From Notolepis coatsorum (taxonomy: Eukaryota > Chordata > Actinopteri > Aulopiformes > Paralepididae), in the NCBI GenBank assembly GCA_963971535.1, contig OZ020593.1, positions 17,363,919 to 17,427,918 of the forward strand: 64,000 bases of DNA, written 5' to 3'. Within the stretch, counting starts at the first letter, position 1; each line of letters starts with the position of its first letter. Under the pieces are notes generated by a model. The model was not told the origin of the DNA. It worked only from the letters and a program-made list of their open reading frames with translations, and made no database searches. The position numbers were made by a program, and so were the translations under genes. Shown piece by piece: positions 43,557 to 53,295 of this stretch.

Positions 43557-43900
43557 CTGCTGAGTAGGCCACAGCCTGGAAAGTAGAGCAGCTCCCAAAC
43601 AGCTAAAGAATAGGCCACTGTTTGCAGGGCAAATCAGGTACTCCAAACAGTATACAAATCAGCAACACAAAACCTTTAGCAAAAAGCAGAAAATTGTGCT
43701 AAATCCAATAAAAAATTTACTACTAACAGACAGACACTGAACAGAGACACTGACATGCTGCCATCTTGGATTCAGGGAGGGGCTTGGATCTATGGATGAT
43801 AGAAGGATGGACTAAAGTATTTAAGACTAATTAAAGTTAAAATAATAATAGAAATAAGAACAATAAAGCACAGGAATACAAGCGCTGGTATGATGGAATA
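43557..43900. other. Unassigned region
   Basis: A-rich with no recognisable element; lies between the minisatellite and the gypsy remnant. Confidence 0.4.
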
Positions 43901-43907
43901 TGATGAT

Positions 43908-44700
43908 GGTCCAAGAAGGTCACACTCCCAAGGGGACAGGAGGAACACTTCCCTTTACGAGACTCAAACACCAAAGATAATACATATCCTCAGACAGGAG
44001 ATCTTCCTTCGCTGGGGAACCCCAAAGTACCTCTTATCTGACAGGGGCCCACAGTTCACCAGCCATCTCTTAAAAGAACTGTCGCCAGTGGGGTGTAGTA
44101 AAAAAAACTGACCACAAGCTACCACCCCCAAACTAACTTGACCGAGAGTCAACAGAAACCTGAAGACCATGGTGGCCTCTTACGTCAAAGATCATCATCA
44201 GGATTGGGATCTGTGGTTGGGCGAGTTCCGCTTTGCCATCAACACCGCCTACCATGGGAGTACCAGGTTCACTCCCGCAGAGATTGCGCTGGGAAGAAAA
44301 TTGAAAGGACCCCTGGAGCGACTTCTATATCAGCCTCCCAAGCCGGACCAAAAGGCCTACTCCATGTTAGAAAGGCAACAGCAAATCCTGCAACAAGTTC
44401 AGCTAAATGTGGCTCAGGCCCAGGAGCATCAAGCTCGAGGCTACAATAGAAGGAGGTCTCCTGTCGCATACCAAGTAGGAGAGAAGGTATGGGTTAAGTT
44501 GCACCCACTGTCTGATGCCAAGGCCATGTTTATGGCAAAACTTGCTCCAAAGTGGAGAGGGCCAGCCACAGTTCTCAGACGTTTAGGGTCAGTGAACTAC
44601 AGAGTAGCCATGGATAGCAGTCTTAACACCCATGAAACCTTGCATGTTGAGAACATGAAGATGTTTTATGGCAGTGGTACTACGCTTGGTGGGGGGGATG
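43908..44700 (+). pseudogene. Ty3/gypsy integrase C-terminal remnant
   Basis: Two frames are required. The first carries the second catalytic Asp context (FLRWGTPKYLLSDRGPQF). After a damaged stretch at 44080-44160 where the catalytic Glu helix should lie, the second (44169-44705) reads FRFAINTAYHGSTRFTPAEI, then VGEKVWVKLHPLS and LAPKWRGPATVLRRLGSVNY, the usual gypsy integrase C-terminal domain. The ORF runs into a G-rich polypurine tract and an LTR start. Everything upstream (Gag, protease, RT) is missing. Confidence 0.88.
44688..44700 (+). promoter_or_regulatory. Polypurine tract of gypsy remnant
   Basis: GGTGGGGGGGATG directly precedes TGTAACATGC, the apparent LTR start. Confidence 0.7.
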
Positions 44701-44850
44701 TGTAACATGCGTTACTTTATGAAGAAGATGTCAATGTGTTGATAAATGAAGTGTGGGCCCAATATGTTAGGATATGCCAATGTCAGCATATTTGGGTCAC
44801 TTGACCTTTAAGATTTCAGGTATGGGTGTGGTTAGGGGCGGTCCTAACCA
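44701..44850 (+). repeat. Truncated gypsy 3' LTR
   Basis: Starts TGTAACATGCG right after the polypurine tract. It can be followed only about 150 bp, to where the nucleoplasmin-like ORF meets it in the opposite direction. No second LTR is present. Confidence 0.6.
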
Positions 44851-45654
44851 TCAGTGGGCCATTTTTTTTTGAGTAAATTTTTTCATCACCCTCAACACCT
44901 CCGCCAAGTCGGCATTAATCTTGTTCTTCTTCTGCAGCAAATCGTCCATCACTGTCAGTTCAGCAGTCATTGCATCTCCTTGAGTCGATCGATCCTTCCA
45001 AGAATTGATCGTGGTCAGATTTGCTTGCTTTAAATCCACTACAGTCTTATCTGGGTAAAAGTCCTTCACTTCGATCGTTTCGGCAGCCAAATCCTTCAGC
45101 AACCTCGTTGTCGTATCCTGCGCTTTGACGACCTTAGCCATGAGGGCATGCATCTCTTCCTTAATTTCGTCCACGGATTTTTGTTCTACATCAAACTCCA
45201 CTGGGGCCTCAACAGACTGCTGATTATCCGTGGATGGTCCCGTGGTAGGTTGTGCGATAGTGGGCTGGTCAGGGGCTTCCAACTCAGTGACGACAGGTGC
45301 AGCTTTTTCAAAGACGTGGTGTCGGCCTAGGAGGTGGATAGGTCCCCGTCCCGGACCCTTCAGGAAGAACCTGATGGGCGCTGTGACGGTGAAGCTACCA
45401 GCTACCACATTCACACTGGGCTTAGTTTTGGGCCTCAGTTCAGACGCCAGCACTGCCGTGATCTTCTGATTATTATAACCGTCCACCTCCACCTGGTGCA
45501 TCACATCTTCTGTGGTGAGGTCCACACAGGCCGAATGAATCTCCAGCTTGTGTTCAAAAGCAGTACCCGGCGGCGGTGAAGAGTTGAATGGGTCGAATGT
45601 CACATACTCGTCCTCTTTCAACTCGCACGCGTAGAAGTAGCTCTGTGGGTTCAT
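44851..45654 (-). CDS. Nucleoplasmin-like protein, intronless ORF
   Basis: A 267-codon ORF from a clear ATG. Residues about 5-120 match the nucleoplasmin core fold in order: an opening FYACELKEDE strand, KPSVNVVAGSFTVTAPIRF, then GPGRGPIHLLGRHHV near the end of the core. Family members have the same landmarks (an 'F.F.CEL' start and a 'GP.H..G.H' end). Nucleoplasmins form pentameric rings that carry histones; that role is only inferred here. The acidic tracts of NPM1/2/3 are weak or missing. A Pro/Thr/Gln linker (about 120-155) and a helical, probably coiled-coil C-terminus (about 160-265) follow. The last codons run through an A-rich stretch (CTCAAAAAAAAATGG) into the sequence I assign to the gypsy LTR, so the native C-terminus may be lost. 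It could be a retrocopy, or a gene carried by a mobile element or virus. No frame damage is visible. Confidence 0.7.
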   Translation of the reverse strand: MNPQSYFYACELKEDEYVTFDPFNSSPPPGTAFEHKLEIHSACVDLTTEDVMHQVEVDGYNNQKITAVLASELRPKTKPSVNVVAGSFTVTAPIRFFLKGPGRGPIHLLGRHHVFEKAAPVVTELEAPDQPTIAQPTTGPSTDNQQSVEAPVEFDVEQKSVDEIKEEMHALMAKVVKAQDTTTRLLKDLAAETIEVKDFYPDKTVVDLKQANLTTINSWKDRSTQGDAMTAELTVMDDLLQKKNKINADLAEVLRVMKKFTQKKMAH

Positions 45655-45847
45655 GGTCGCTCAAGTTTGTGGAAACTTCGTTGTGGGCGACGTGATTGCA
45701 GGAGGAGAATGATTTAACCATTTTGTTGAACTGATTTTCTGAGTAATAACTGCAGCTGTTGTTGATATTACTAAATAGGTTGTTTTCCGGATCAATATTG
45801 TTTTCTATATCTTGTGTTTTATGCTGTGTATACAAAGTCCCATTTGC
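45655..45847. other. Upstream flank of the nucleoplasmin-like ORF
   Basis: AT-rich with no recognised promoter elements. It ends at the TTAA of the next element. Confidence 0.4.
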
Positions 45848-46975
45848 TTAACACATTGAGTGCCAACAGGGGGCGCCAGATTTAGCGCTTGAATGCCAAC
45901 CTTTTTGGACTGATTTTCCGATAGTTCATGATTTTCGCGGAGCTATTTCTATATTATGGCTATGTGTCTAATACGCCCGTCGCTTATCAATGACTTGCTT
46001 GCAGTCAACATGTACAAAATGGATTGTTTTATCATCGGTACATTTCCGTTTTATACCGCTTTTGAAAATGTCAAAAAAAAAAGATTGTGATAATAGCTCT
46101 TTAGTGGAATACACAAAACACGTTGTCATTTTTCTGCCTATTTATGAATCGTTTTCAAATAAATGCTAGATTATCAATAGTATATGTGTACTTATGCACG
46201 CTAGAGAAGCGGGCTGAAAAATCTATGATCTATTTCCTGGTCAGTGCTAACGTCATACACGCACACACACACAGACACGTTGAGATATATGTGAAAAATA
46301 CATCTGATTACCCAAAGACTGGTAACATAGATTCCTTACCTCACATCAGATGTTCTGCAAAAAGATTATTCCAATTCCTGATCGCCATTCCAAATATCGA
46401 TCACGTTTATTGATCCAACGTTAGGTACTCTTAAAAACATATTCCACGCTGTTCTGAGAGTCCACAATGAATCCGATCGGCTCGGGTTACATGCCTGAGA
46501 AGTAAAATGTGGAATCCGGATTTTTTTTCCTCATACATTTTCATTGAGTCCAATCCAATGGGTGCATGCATTACCATCCGGGAGACGATAGGGGGCGGTA
46601 TTTTCCCTGTTCGAGCTCATAGACAGTCCCAATAGTAACGTGAGGCTAGATTGATGAAAAATGAATGGATAGGGGAGCTCCAGTAGCTCACCGCGTATCT
46701 CGGCGCTATTTCGGCGTCGGGGACAACTAGTTCGATTCCCGGACCCGCCGTATTTTCTCAAGAGTGTCTTCCCCTACTCTACATCCCATTCAACCTGTTT
46801 CTGTCGGTCATGCTTGACCAGAAAAGCGATAAACGCTAAAAAAAATTAAAAAAAAAAATTAATGGATATCGCTAATAAAAGCAATAACGATTAAATAATG
46901 AGACTTCTCGTCATTGGCACTCAACGCATGGCATGAAATAACGAGAATTCTCGTGGCTGGCACTCAAAGTGTTAA
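45848..46975. mobile_element. TTAA-flanked element, family 1, copy g (split by a SINE)
   Basis: Begins TTAACACATTGAGTGCC and ends GGCACTCAAAGTGTTAA. The palindrome ACGAGAATTCTCGT (46941-46954) lies near the right end, with a weaker module at about 46905. The body matches copy a. Confidence 0.88.
46672..46860 (+). mobile_element. tRNA-derived SINE, family B, plus strand
   Basis: Flanked by AATGGATA (46664-46671 and 46861-46868). Head 'gggagctccagtagctcacc', B-box-like 'agttcgattcccgg', and an A-rich 3' tail. It matches the minus-strand copy at 37824-38058 but is about 45 bp shorter. Confidence 0.85.
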
Positions 46976-47243
46976 GATCAACTGTTCCTAATGTTAGTTG
47001 TCCAACTGGAGATGGATGACTGTCAGATTTGGTCATGTTTGTGTGGTGTGTTCAGTCCGCGACTTTTGTTCATTACCGTGCATTGTTTTCTTCATGTGTA
47101 TTTTTGTTCAGTTCCTCGATGTCTCGGATGAGCAATACCTTGGCCTCATCTGGTGTTCCTTGAAGTTTGATGAATATTTAGCAATTTTGTGTCCAAGTGT
47201 TTTGGATTTCCCCTTGCTTCCTCAGTAGTCGAGCCTTTCTTGC

Positions 47244-47342
47244 TTTTTTTTTTTTTTTTTTTTGATCTAGATGTACTGCTGACTTGTTGACACAATTTCA
47301 TAAGTCGCTTTGGATAAAAGCATGATCTAAATGTAAATGTAA
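47244..47342 (+). repeat. L2-type 3' tail
   Basis: After a T run, 'aagtcgctttggataaaagc' and 'ctaaatgtaaatgtaa' match the tail of the L2 piece at 51.8 kb. Only the end remains. Confidence 0.6.
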
Positions 47343-47460
47343 GTACGTTCATCCTCTAGCTACTGACCCTAAGCTCCTCCTCTCACATCATGAGTGTTTT
47401 ACATAAGAGCTTGATTCTATCCAGACCCCTGAAACACTTAAAAGCAGGTGACGAAAATGC

Positions 47461-47482
47461 CCCCCCCCCCCCCCCCCCCCCC
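47461..47482. repeat. Poly(C) tract
   Basis: Twenty-two C residues in a row; length may be unreliable. Confidence 0.9.
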
Positions 47483-47950
47483 TTGTTACATCCCTGCAAA
47501 CACGATGGGCTTGATGCTGGGACAGCCCCATGACACACTGGATACGGTCTTTCAAATCAATCCAGTGAACGTGTAGCAGTTAGCTAATCTGCCCTCTATT
47601 GCTCCCCGCTCTCAGTTCCCCGCGCTCATCCCACTTCCTGTGTGAGTGTTTGATCTCAACAGGGTTTAGTGTCATGTAGGCGGTGGGCTCGACCCATGGA
47701 CTAGCTGCCGCTGACTCTGTGGCGTCCCGTAACGCTGGCCCGTGAGGCGGCTTTATCCTATGGCTAGTGTGATCGGCCCGTGTTTGGGATTACTGGGCTG
47801 GATTAAATTATTTCTTTCTTTGATCTGGGATCCAGCTGCATTAGGGGTGTGAAGGCAGACAACCGTACATCCACCGCTATTAAAATAGACCAAACACAAT
47901 ATCTCATCATTCCCTGGAACCCTTCGGAGGGCCAGCGATCCCAGAAGGCC
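47483..47950. other. Unassigned region
   Basis: No element or coding signal recognised. Confidence 0.4.
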
Positions 47951-47954
47951 GAAT

Positions 47955-48221
47955 TTAGCCTGCAATTCGTGTTCATTTTGTTGACTAAATTGATGACGAA
48001 AGATGTTGGTCAACGAAGGTTTTTTTCATGACGACAACAAGACGTGACGTCACGTTATTGAATACCATGTGACGGTAACGAGACTAAATAGTTAATTAAA
48101 TATCGTTGACCACAACTGAGGACACACAAATGTAATTTACAAAAACCAGGACGAAATTTCTCTTCATGCATGTTGATATTGTTGACTAAAACAAGACTAG
48201 ACAAAATAATTATAACTTTTC
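47955..48221 (+). mobile_element. Left part of a 'gttgactaaa' MITE, interrupted
   Basis: 'tgttcattttgttgactaaa' and repeated 'actaaa'/'gacta' words match a region resuming at 51060-51240 and 51860-51997. The family A SINE, a TTAA element and the L2 fragment lie between. The terminal TSD is not clear. Confidence 0.5.
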
Positions 48222-49066
48222 TTAACACTTTCAGTGCCGGCCGTGTTTTCCTTTTTACCCATGGCCAATGTTAACGTTAATATCGCCTAATCTATGTTTT
48301 AAATTATGTGTCTAATCTGCCCGTCGCTTATCAAAGACTAATTTTCCAGTCAACATTGGCAAGGCAGATTGTATTTTTATCGCTTCATTTCCGTTTGATA
48401 GCATTTTGAAAATCACCCGTTTTCCGGGGAAAAACAACCCATGCCTATGATAATCGCCTTTTTACTGGAATATTCCAGAACGTTGTCATTTGTCTGCCTA
48501 TTTATGATCGTTTTTAAAAAAAAACGCTAGATGATCGATAGTATATGTGTGCGCACGCACGCTCGTGCCGTGCGCTGATAATCGCTGCTCTTATTTCCTC
48601 ATGGCTTTTACAGTCAAAACAGCCATATCACATAAACGCTTATATATCCGTGAAAACGAGTCTGATTATCCTAACACTGATAACATAGATTCCTTACCTG
48701 AGGTCAGATGGTATCCAAATGGTTTATTCCAATTTCCGATCGCCATTCAAAAAAATCGATAAATGTATTGATCCATCGTGTGTACAGTATAACACATGAT
48801 CTGCGCGGCTCAGAGGCTCCAGAATGAACTCTGGTAGACCCCGGCTGCATCAGTGAGAAGTAAAATGTGGAGTCAGAAATCCGTTCTCCCATTCACTTTC
48901 ATTGAGTCCATTCCAAAAGGGTGATTTACCATCTGGGAGACGATAGGGGGCGCTTTTTTCACATCCGGCGGTCCCTGGATCTCCAACGGTAGGCTTGCGT
49001 GATGCAATATGATTTCAGATCGCTAATAAAAAAATAAATACAAGGGAGTGGCACTCAAAGTGTTAA
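48222..49066. mobile_element. TTAA-flanked element, family 1, copy h
   Basis: Begins TTAACACTTTCAGTGCCGG and ends GTGGCACTCAAAGTGTTAA. The body matches copy b ('attgagtccattccaaaagg', 'gggagacgatagggggcgct'). The sub-terminal palindrome at the right is lost in an A/T-rich stretch. Confidence 0.86.
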
Positions 49067-49397
49067 TGCCATCGTCCCGAGTAGAGCAGTGTGACAGGGA
49101 GCTATGTTATTAGCATTAGCTATTTGAATAGCTAGTTTTAGCTTAACGTTACCTTGGCTAAAGTTGGGACTATTCATAATCCAGCTGCACACCTGCAAGC
49201 AAAGTACAGCAAGTTGGGAAAGGAGTATTCCAAGGTAAATAAACTTTTCACCAGTAACGTTACGTTACATTGTTTGTATTTCCATCTAGCCCGCGTTAGC
49301 TAGTGGCTAAGCTAGCTCACGCTAATGTAGCTAACTGATCGACCTCTCCCACACAATTAATGACATGTTGCGGACAGCCATACCAGTGACAATGTTT

Positions 49398-49878
49398 TTG
49401 TTTTTTTTATCCACTTTTTCTCCCATTTTCTATATTTTCTCCCATCCCAATTTCGTATCATCCAATTCAACCCTCCCCTGTCACGAACGCTGTTTCTTGC
49501 CTCCCACAAGCCGGCTGCAATGTGGACTAAGTCATACATAGCACAAGTCCCCTCCGGTACTTGAGGTAACAGCAGTCGCATCTTTTCACCTGCGCAGCTC
49601 GATCTCTCAGTGGCGAGGAGTAACGCGTGGGAGGCTCACGCTGCCCCCGACACTTCCTGATTCCACTGCGCAGGCGCACCAACCGACCTGTAGGAGTCGC
49701 TGTCCACAACGCCCGATCCCCACCCATCAGTTTCCCACCCCCTAATACGGCCAATGTGTATTAGTACGGACGACCAGCTAAACTGAAAGCAAATGTGGAG
49801 CGCTGGGCTCGAACAGGCAAGCCCAGCGTCTCCAGATTTCGTGGCGAGCGCCTTGCCCACTACACCACGTAGCCGCCC
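49398..49878 (-). mobile_element. tRNA-derived SINE, family A, second copy
   Basis: Flanked by TACCAGTGACAATGTTT (49381-49397) and TACCGGTGACAATGTTT (49879-49895), a 17-bp duplication with one mismatch. The minus-strand head includes 'gtggtgtagtgggcaaggcg' and 'gttcgagccc'. The body matches 26728-27170 throughout. Confidence 0.87.
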
Positions 49879-50236
49879 TACCGGTGACAATGTTTAGCTT
49901 TTAGTGCCAAATGATAAGAGTCTGAGGCGGAGTCTCAAAAGAGAATGTTGAATATTTATTTTGCATTAAAAATCACAACAGAGCCTCTGCTACCTAAACG
50001 GAGCAGCCTGGATAGGAAGTGTGCAACAACGTATAATGTCCGTGTAGAACCAACGTGCCAACAACAACCATTCCGTGGGTGAAGCATAGTTGAGCATAGA
50101 ACTTTTAATGATACTAATACTAATATATACAATCACCTGTTGTTGAATAAATACCATTACTTTCTAGTTATTACTAAAAAAAGAGTATATATAAAACAGT
50201 AGCTGTAAAAAAGAAAAGAAAAAAAGTTTTATAATT

Positions 50237-50262
50237 TATATAATATATATATATATATATAT
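50237..50262. repeat. (AT)n microsatellite
   Basis: AT tract followed by a T run. Confidence 0.88.
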
Positions 50263-50300
50263 TTTTTTTTTATGTATGCACTGGTATTGGATCAGTATAA

Positions 50301-50411
50301 CCAGACCTAGACCACCTCTAACTCTAACCCCTAACCAGACCTAGGCCACCTAACTCCTAAGTTAGGGTTGTGACTTAGAGGTGGTCTAGGTCCGGATAGG
50401 GGTTAGTTGGT
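50301..50411. repeat. Inverted repeat (CCTAGACCACCTCTAA)
   Basis: 'agacctagaccacctctaac' pairs with 'agaggtggtctaggtccgga'-type sequence 50 bp later. A further direct copy of the left arm lies at 50488-50530. Confidence 0.75.
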
Positions 50412-50720
50412 CTAGCCCTTTACATCCATCTATCTAAATAACAATAATAAATTATAATGAATGCTTAACTACCCCTAAGTTACCCTAACCAGACCTAGAC
50501 CACCTCTAACTCTAACCACTAACCAGACCTATTCCATGTGGCACTTTACCACTGACCTCAGAATGTGATTTTATATAATGTTTTTATGCAAGCAGAGAGA
50601 GGACAGACATGGCAGAGAGAAAGGAAAGACACAGCAAACAGAAGACAGACAGAGTTCAGCGTTGTCTCTCTGGTCAGAAACAACGTCACCACATCCGTAA
50701 TGCTCTTTGATGCATACATT

Positions 50721-50812
50721 GGACCATGTCTACACCAACATATACTGTAGGAGCAACAATACATTGGACCATATCTACACCAACATATACTGTAGGAGCA
50801 ATAATACATTAT
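50721..50812. repeat. 45-bp tandem duplication
   Basis: 'ggaccatgtctacaccaaca' at 50721 recurs at 50766 and, without the intervening spacing, at 50976. Confidence 0.88.
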
Positions 50813-51059
50813 TTCATTTATTTGCATTCATCTAAAAAATGTTGGACCTTATGGTGTTCTTGTTCTGTTCTTGACTTATTGTTATGTTTTCTTCTTGACT
50901 TGTTTAAAGAAAACTGTACGGCCCATGGGGACATTAATGTGTGTTGTCGGGCCTTATAAATAAATTTGATTTGATTGGACCATGTCTACACCAACATATA
51001 TACTTCCTGTGTATCACTTGTGCCGCCGACTCAGATTCCCCTAGGTTAAAAAATAAATA

Positions 51060-51215
51060 CGCAATTTAAATCAGAAAATGTTCCATGTTGACTATTTCTG
51101 ACAAGTTTTTTTCCATTAACTAAAAATAGACAAAAATGTCATCCGTTTTCGTCGACTAAATCTAGACTAAAACAAAAAAGACAAAATTGAGACAAAAACT
51201 GACTAAAACTAAACG
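51060..51215. mobile_element. Middle part of the 'gttgactaaa' MITE
   Basis: 'ttaactaaaaatagacaaaa' and 'aaactgactaaaactaaac' have the same repeated words as 47955-48221 and 51860-51997. Confidence 0.45.
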
Positions 51216-51221
51216 CACTGC

Positions 51222-51858
51222 TAGCTGGCCTCCCGGCCACTGCCACCAAGCCTCTTCAACTCATTCAAAACGCAGCGGCCCGCCTGATCTCAAACCTACC
51301 GAAGTCGGCCCATGTCACCCCACTTCTTAGGGACCTGCACTGGCTCCCTATTGCTGCACGTATCCGCTTCAAGGCCCTCGACCTAGCATACCGTGCGGCA
51401 AAGGGAACCGCTCCCGCCTACCTCCGGTCAATGGTCTCTAACTACACACCCTCAAGACCCCTACGCTCTGCATCTTCTGGCCGCCTCAGACCTACTCCTA
51501 TCCAAGCTCCCGGAGGGTCATCAAAGAGAAGCCGCCTATTCTCAGTCCTTGCCCCACAATGGTGGAATGAACTACCCATCCCAGTTAGGACAGCCGAATC
51601 CCGTCCAATCTTTCGCCGTCGACTAAAGACTCACTTCTTCAACCATTATCTGACATGATATAAAAAAAAAATATCTAACCCTGACTAACCTTACTGTCAT
51701 GCACTTGTCCTAATAAACTAACCTACACTGTAACACGCAACACTTTGATGAACATTGTTACTCAGCTGATAGAGTTGTACCCTTCTTGCTGTCTTGTCGT
51801 ACAGAACTTGTAATTCGCTTTGGATAAAAGCGTCAGCTAAATGACTAAATGTAAATGT
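51222..51858 (+). mobile_element. L2 LINE 3' fragment
   Basis: The plus strand translates, with minor disruption, to an L2-type ORF2 C-terminus: LIQNAAARLI, then SAHVTPLLRDLHWLPIAARI, ALDLAYRAAKGTAPAYL, and RLFSVLAPQWWNELPIPVRT followed by FRRRLKTHFF and a stop near 51656. The 3' end has the tail 'gctttggataaaagcgtcag' plus 'taaatgtaaatgtaa'. It is 5'-truncated and inserted in the MITE around it. Confidence 0.9.
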
Positions 51859-51859
51859 A

Positions 51860-51997
51860 AAATGCTCAGACATTTAGTTGACTAAAACTGACTAAACAAA
51901 AAATAAATGAAGATTACTAAATATGATAAACGAAAAAGGAGCACTTGACACATGACTAAGACTAAAACTAAAATGAAAATAGCTGCCAAAATTAACA
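51860..51997. mobile_element. Right part of the 'gttgactaaa' MITE
   Basis: 'agctgccaaaattaacactg' is a characteristic hAT-like right end. It appears to close the element opened near 47955. Confidence 0.5.
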
Positions 51998-52133
51998 CTG
52001 GGTACCGCGAGTATATCCACAGTCACGATGGACTAGGACTACAAGTGTTGAGAAGTGACTGTGGATGTTAGCGGTACTGCAAGTAAACTCACTCCCCAGA
52101 GGCATCCAGACCCATTACTTAGGGGTGAATTCA

Positions 52134-52578
52134 TAGATATCTATAGAACACTAGATAGCTTAAGGTGGAGTCACCAGCGTCACTGAACCGCCGCCATCTT
52201 GCTCCAGTTAGCCTTGAGTGAGAGTGAGTGAGCTGCACAGACAAAAATACTCATAACTCGCTGAAATATTGACGGATTTACAAACGGGTTGGTTTGCTAT
52301 AAACATCAAAGATGTAGTTATGATACTGCATACTTATAAAAAAATATTAAAGATGTTTTTTACAAACCGCTTGAATCATAGCCACGTTAATAATGCTTGT
52401 AATAAACCAAACCGTTTGTAAATCCGTCAATATTTCAGCGAGTTATGAGTATTTTTGTCTGTGCAGCTCACTCACTCTCACTCAAGGCTAACTGGAGCAA
52501 GATGGCGGCGGTTCAGTGACGTCGCTCTCCATTGGCCGGCAGCGCGGGCAAGCTATCTAGTGTTCTATATATATCTAT
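52134..52578. mobile_element. Foldback element with long arms and an 11-bp duplication
   Basis: Flanked by GGGTGAATTCA (52123-52133 and 52579-52589). The arms of well over 100 bp ('agaacactagatagctt' against 'aagctatctagtgttct', and 'actcataactcgctgaaata' against 'tatttcagcgagttatgagt') make it almost one hairpin. Long arms and a 9-11-bp repeat suggest a Mutator-like origin. No coding. Confidence 0.85.
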
Positions 52579-52589
52579 GGGTGAATTCA

Positions 52590-52660
52590 CCTCTTGGTAT
52601 AGTGGTCTGTGATGCCGCCCGCAACGCGGGAGACCGGGGTTCAACTCTCACTCTGGGAAA
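52590..52660 (+). tRNA. tRNA-like pseudogene, resembling tRNA-Asp
   Basis: 'ggtatagtggtctgtgatg' (A-box-like), then CGCGGGAGACCGGGGTTCAA (anticodon 3' arm to B box) follow the wording of a vertebrate tRNA-Asp. The anticodon loop is CCGCAAC and the acceptor ends do not pair, so it is a pseudogene or SINE head. It begins right after the duplication of the foldback element. Confidence 0.6.
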
Positions 52661-52930
52661 TCCCCAGGGGTCGAATCTGAAACACAACGCAGAGCAATAC
52701 GAGACCGGCTACACAGGCCTTTACTTTGGGATTTGTTTGTGGTTTGCCCCTTCATCTTCATCATCATCATTTGACCAGATTGGAGTCGGCCCTAATCTGA
52801 CAGCCTCGTGTCAGCGACGCGGCCGCTACTGGCCTTGACCGACCAAGAGGCTGGCTCTGCCTTCGGCCCGTAATGACCACAACAGCTGCCGCGGCAGAGA
52901 GATGCGCTGCAGGGGGTCAGCGAGGCGAAG

Positions 52931-52956
52931 ACACGGGGGGGGGGGGGGGGGGGGGG
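52931..52956. repeat. Poly(G) tract
   Basis: About 26 G residues. Confidence 0.9.
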
Positions 52957-53009
52957 AAGCATTGGCTCTCACTCTCTCGGTCTCCGTGTGAGTCATCTCA
53001 CAGGGAAGA

Positions 53010-53110
53010 GTCCTGTGTCGTGAGTGGCTGCCTTCCGGAGCCTCATGGCCAGTACAGAGACTCAGAAGGAGCTTCTATCCCCAGGGCTCAGGAGTTCAAA
53101 ACATTGAATC
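53010..53110 (+). mobile_element. LINE ORF2 C-terminal fragment
   Basis: 'actcagaaggagcttctatc' reads LRRSFYP, like the ending of the 55.8-kb LINE. The reading continues past the insert at 53300 (NSWALAIRMLNDN). Confidence 0.55.
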
Positions 53111-53115
53111 CCTAT

Positions 53116-53275
53116 TGATTGATTGAAATTTTGAATAACAGATTGCAGAATGGGTACAGTATAGTACAGCTCAATACACACAATTGTTAAAGGGATGCAG
53201 ACCAGAGAGAGTCTTTCGTCTTGTTTACATCAGGGTACCCCATTTTCAATTCACAATGAGTTGAAATGAATTAAT
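53116..53275 (-). mobile_element. Family D short retroelement, reverse
   Basis: 'tgattgattgaaattttgaa' then 'cagattgcagaatgggtaca' is the reverse complement of 14211-14358. It sits between short inverted copies of the LINE sequence ('ggagttcaaaac' against 'gtttttgaactcc'). Confidence 0.75.
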
Positions 53276-53295
53276 ACATCTGATCCAATCAGATA

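Noticed and set aside
43334-43646. Tyr/Gln/Pro-rich minus-strand ORFs
   Set aside because: Translation of the 39-bp minisatellite.
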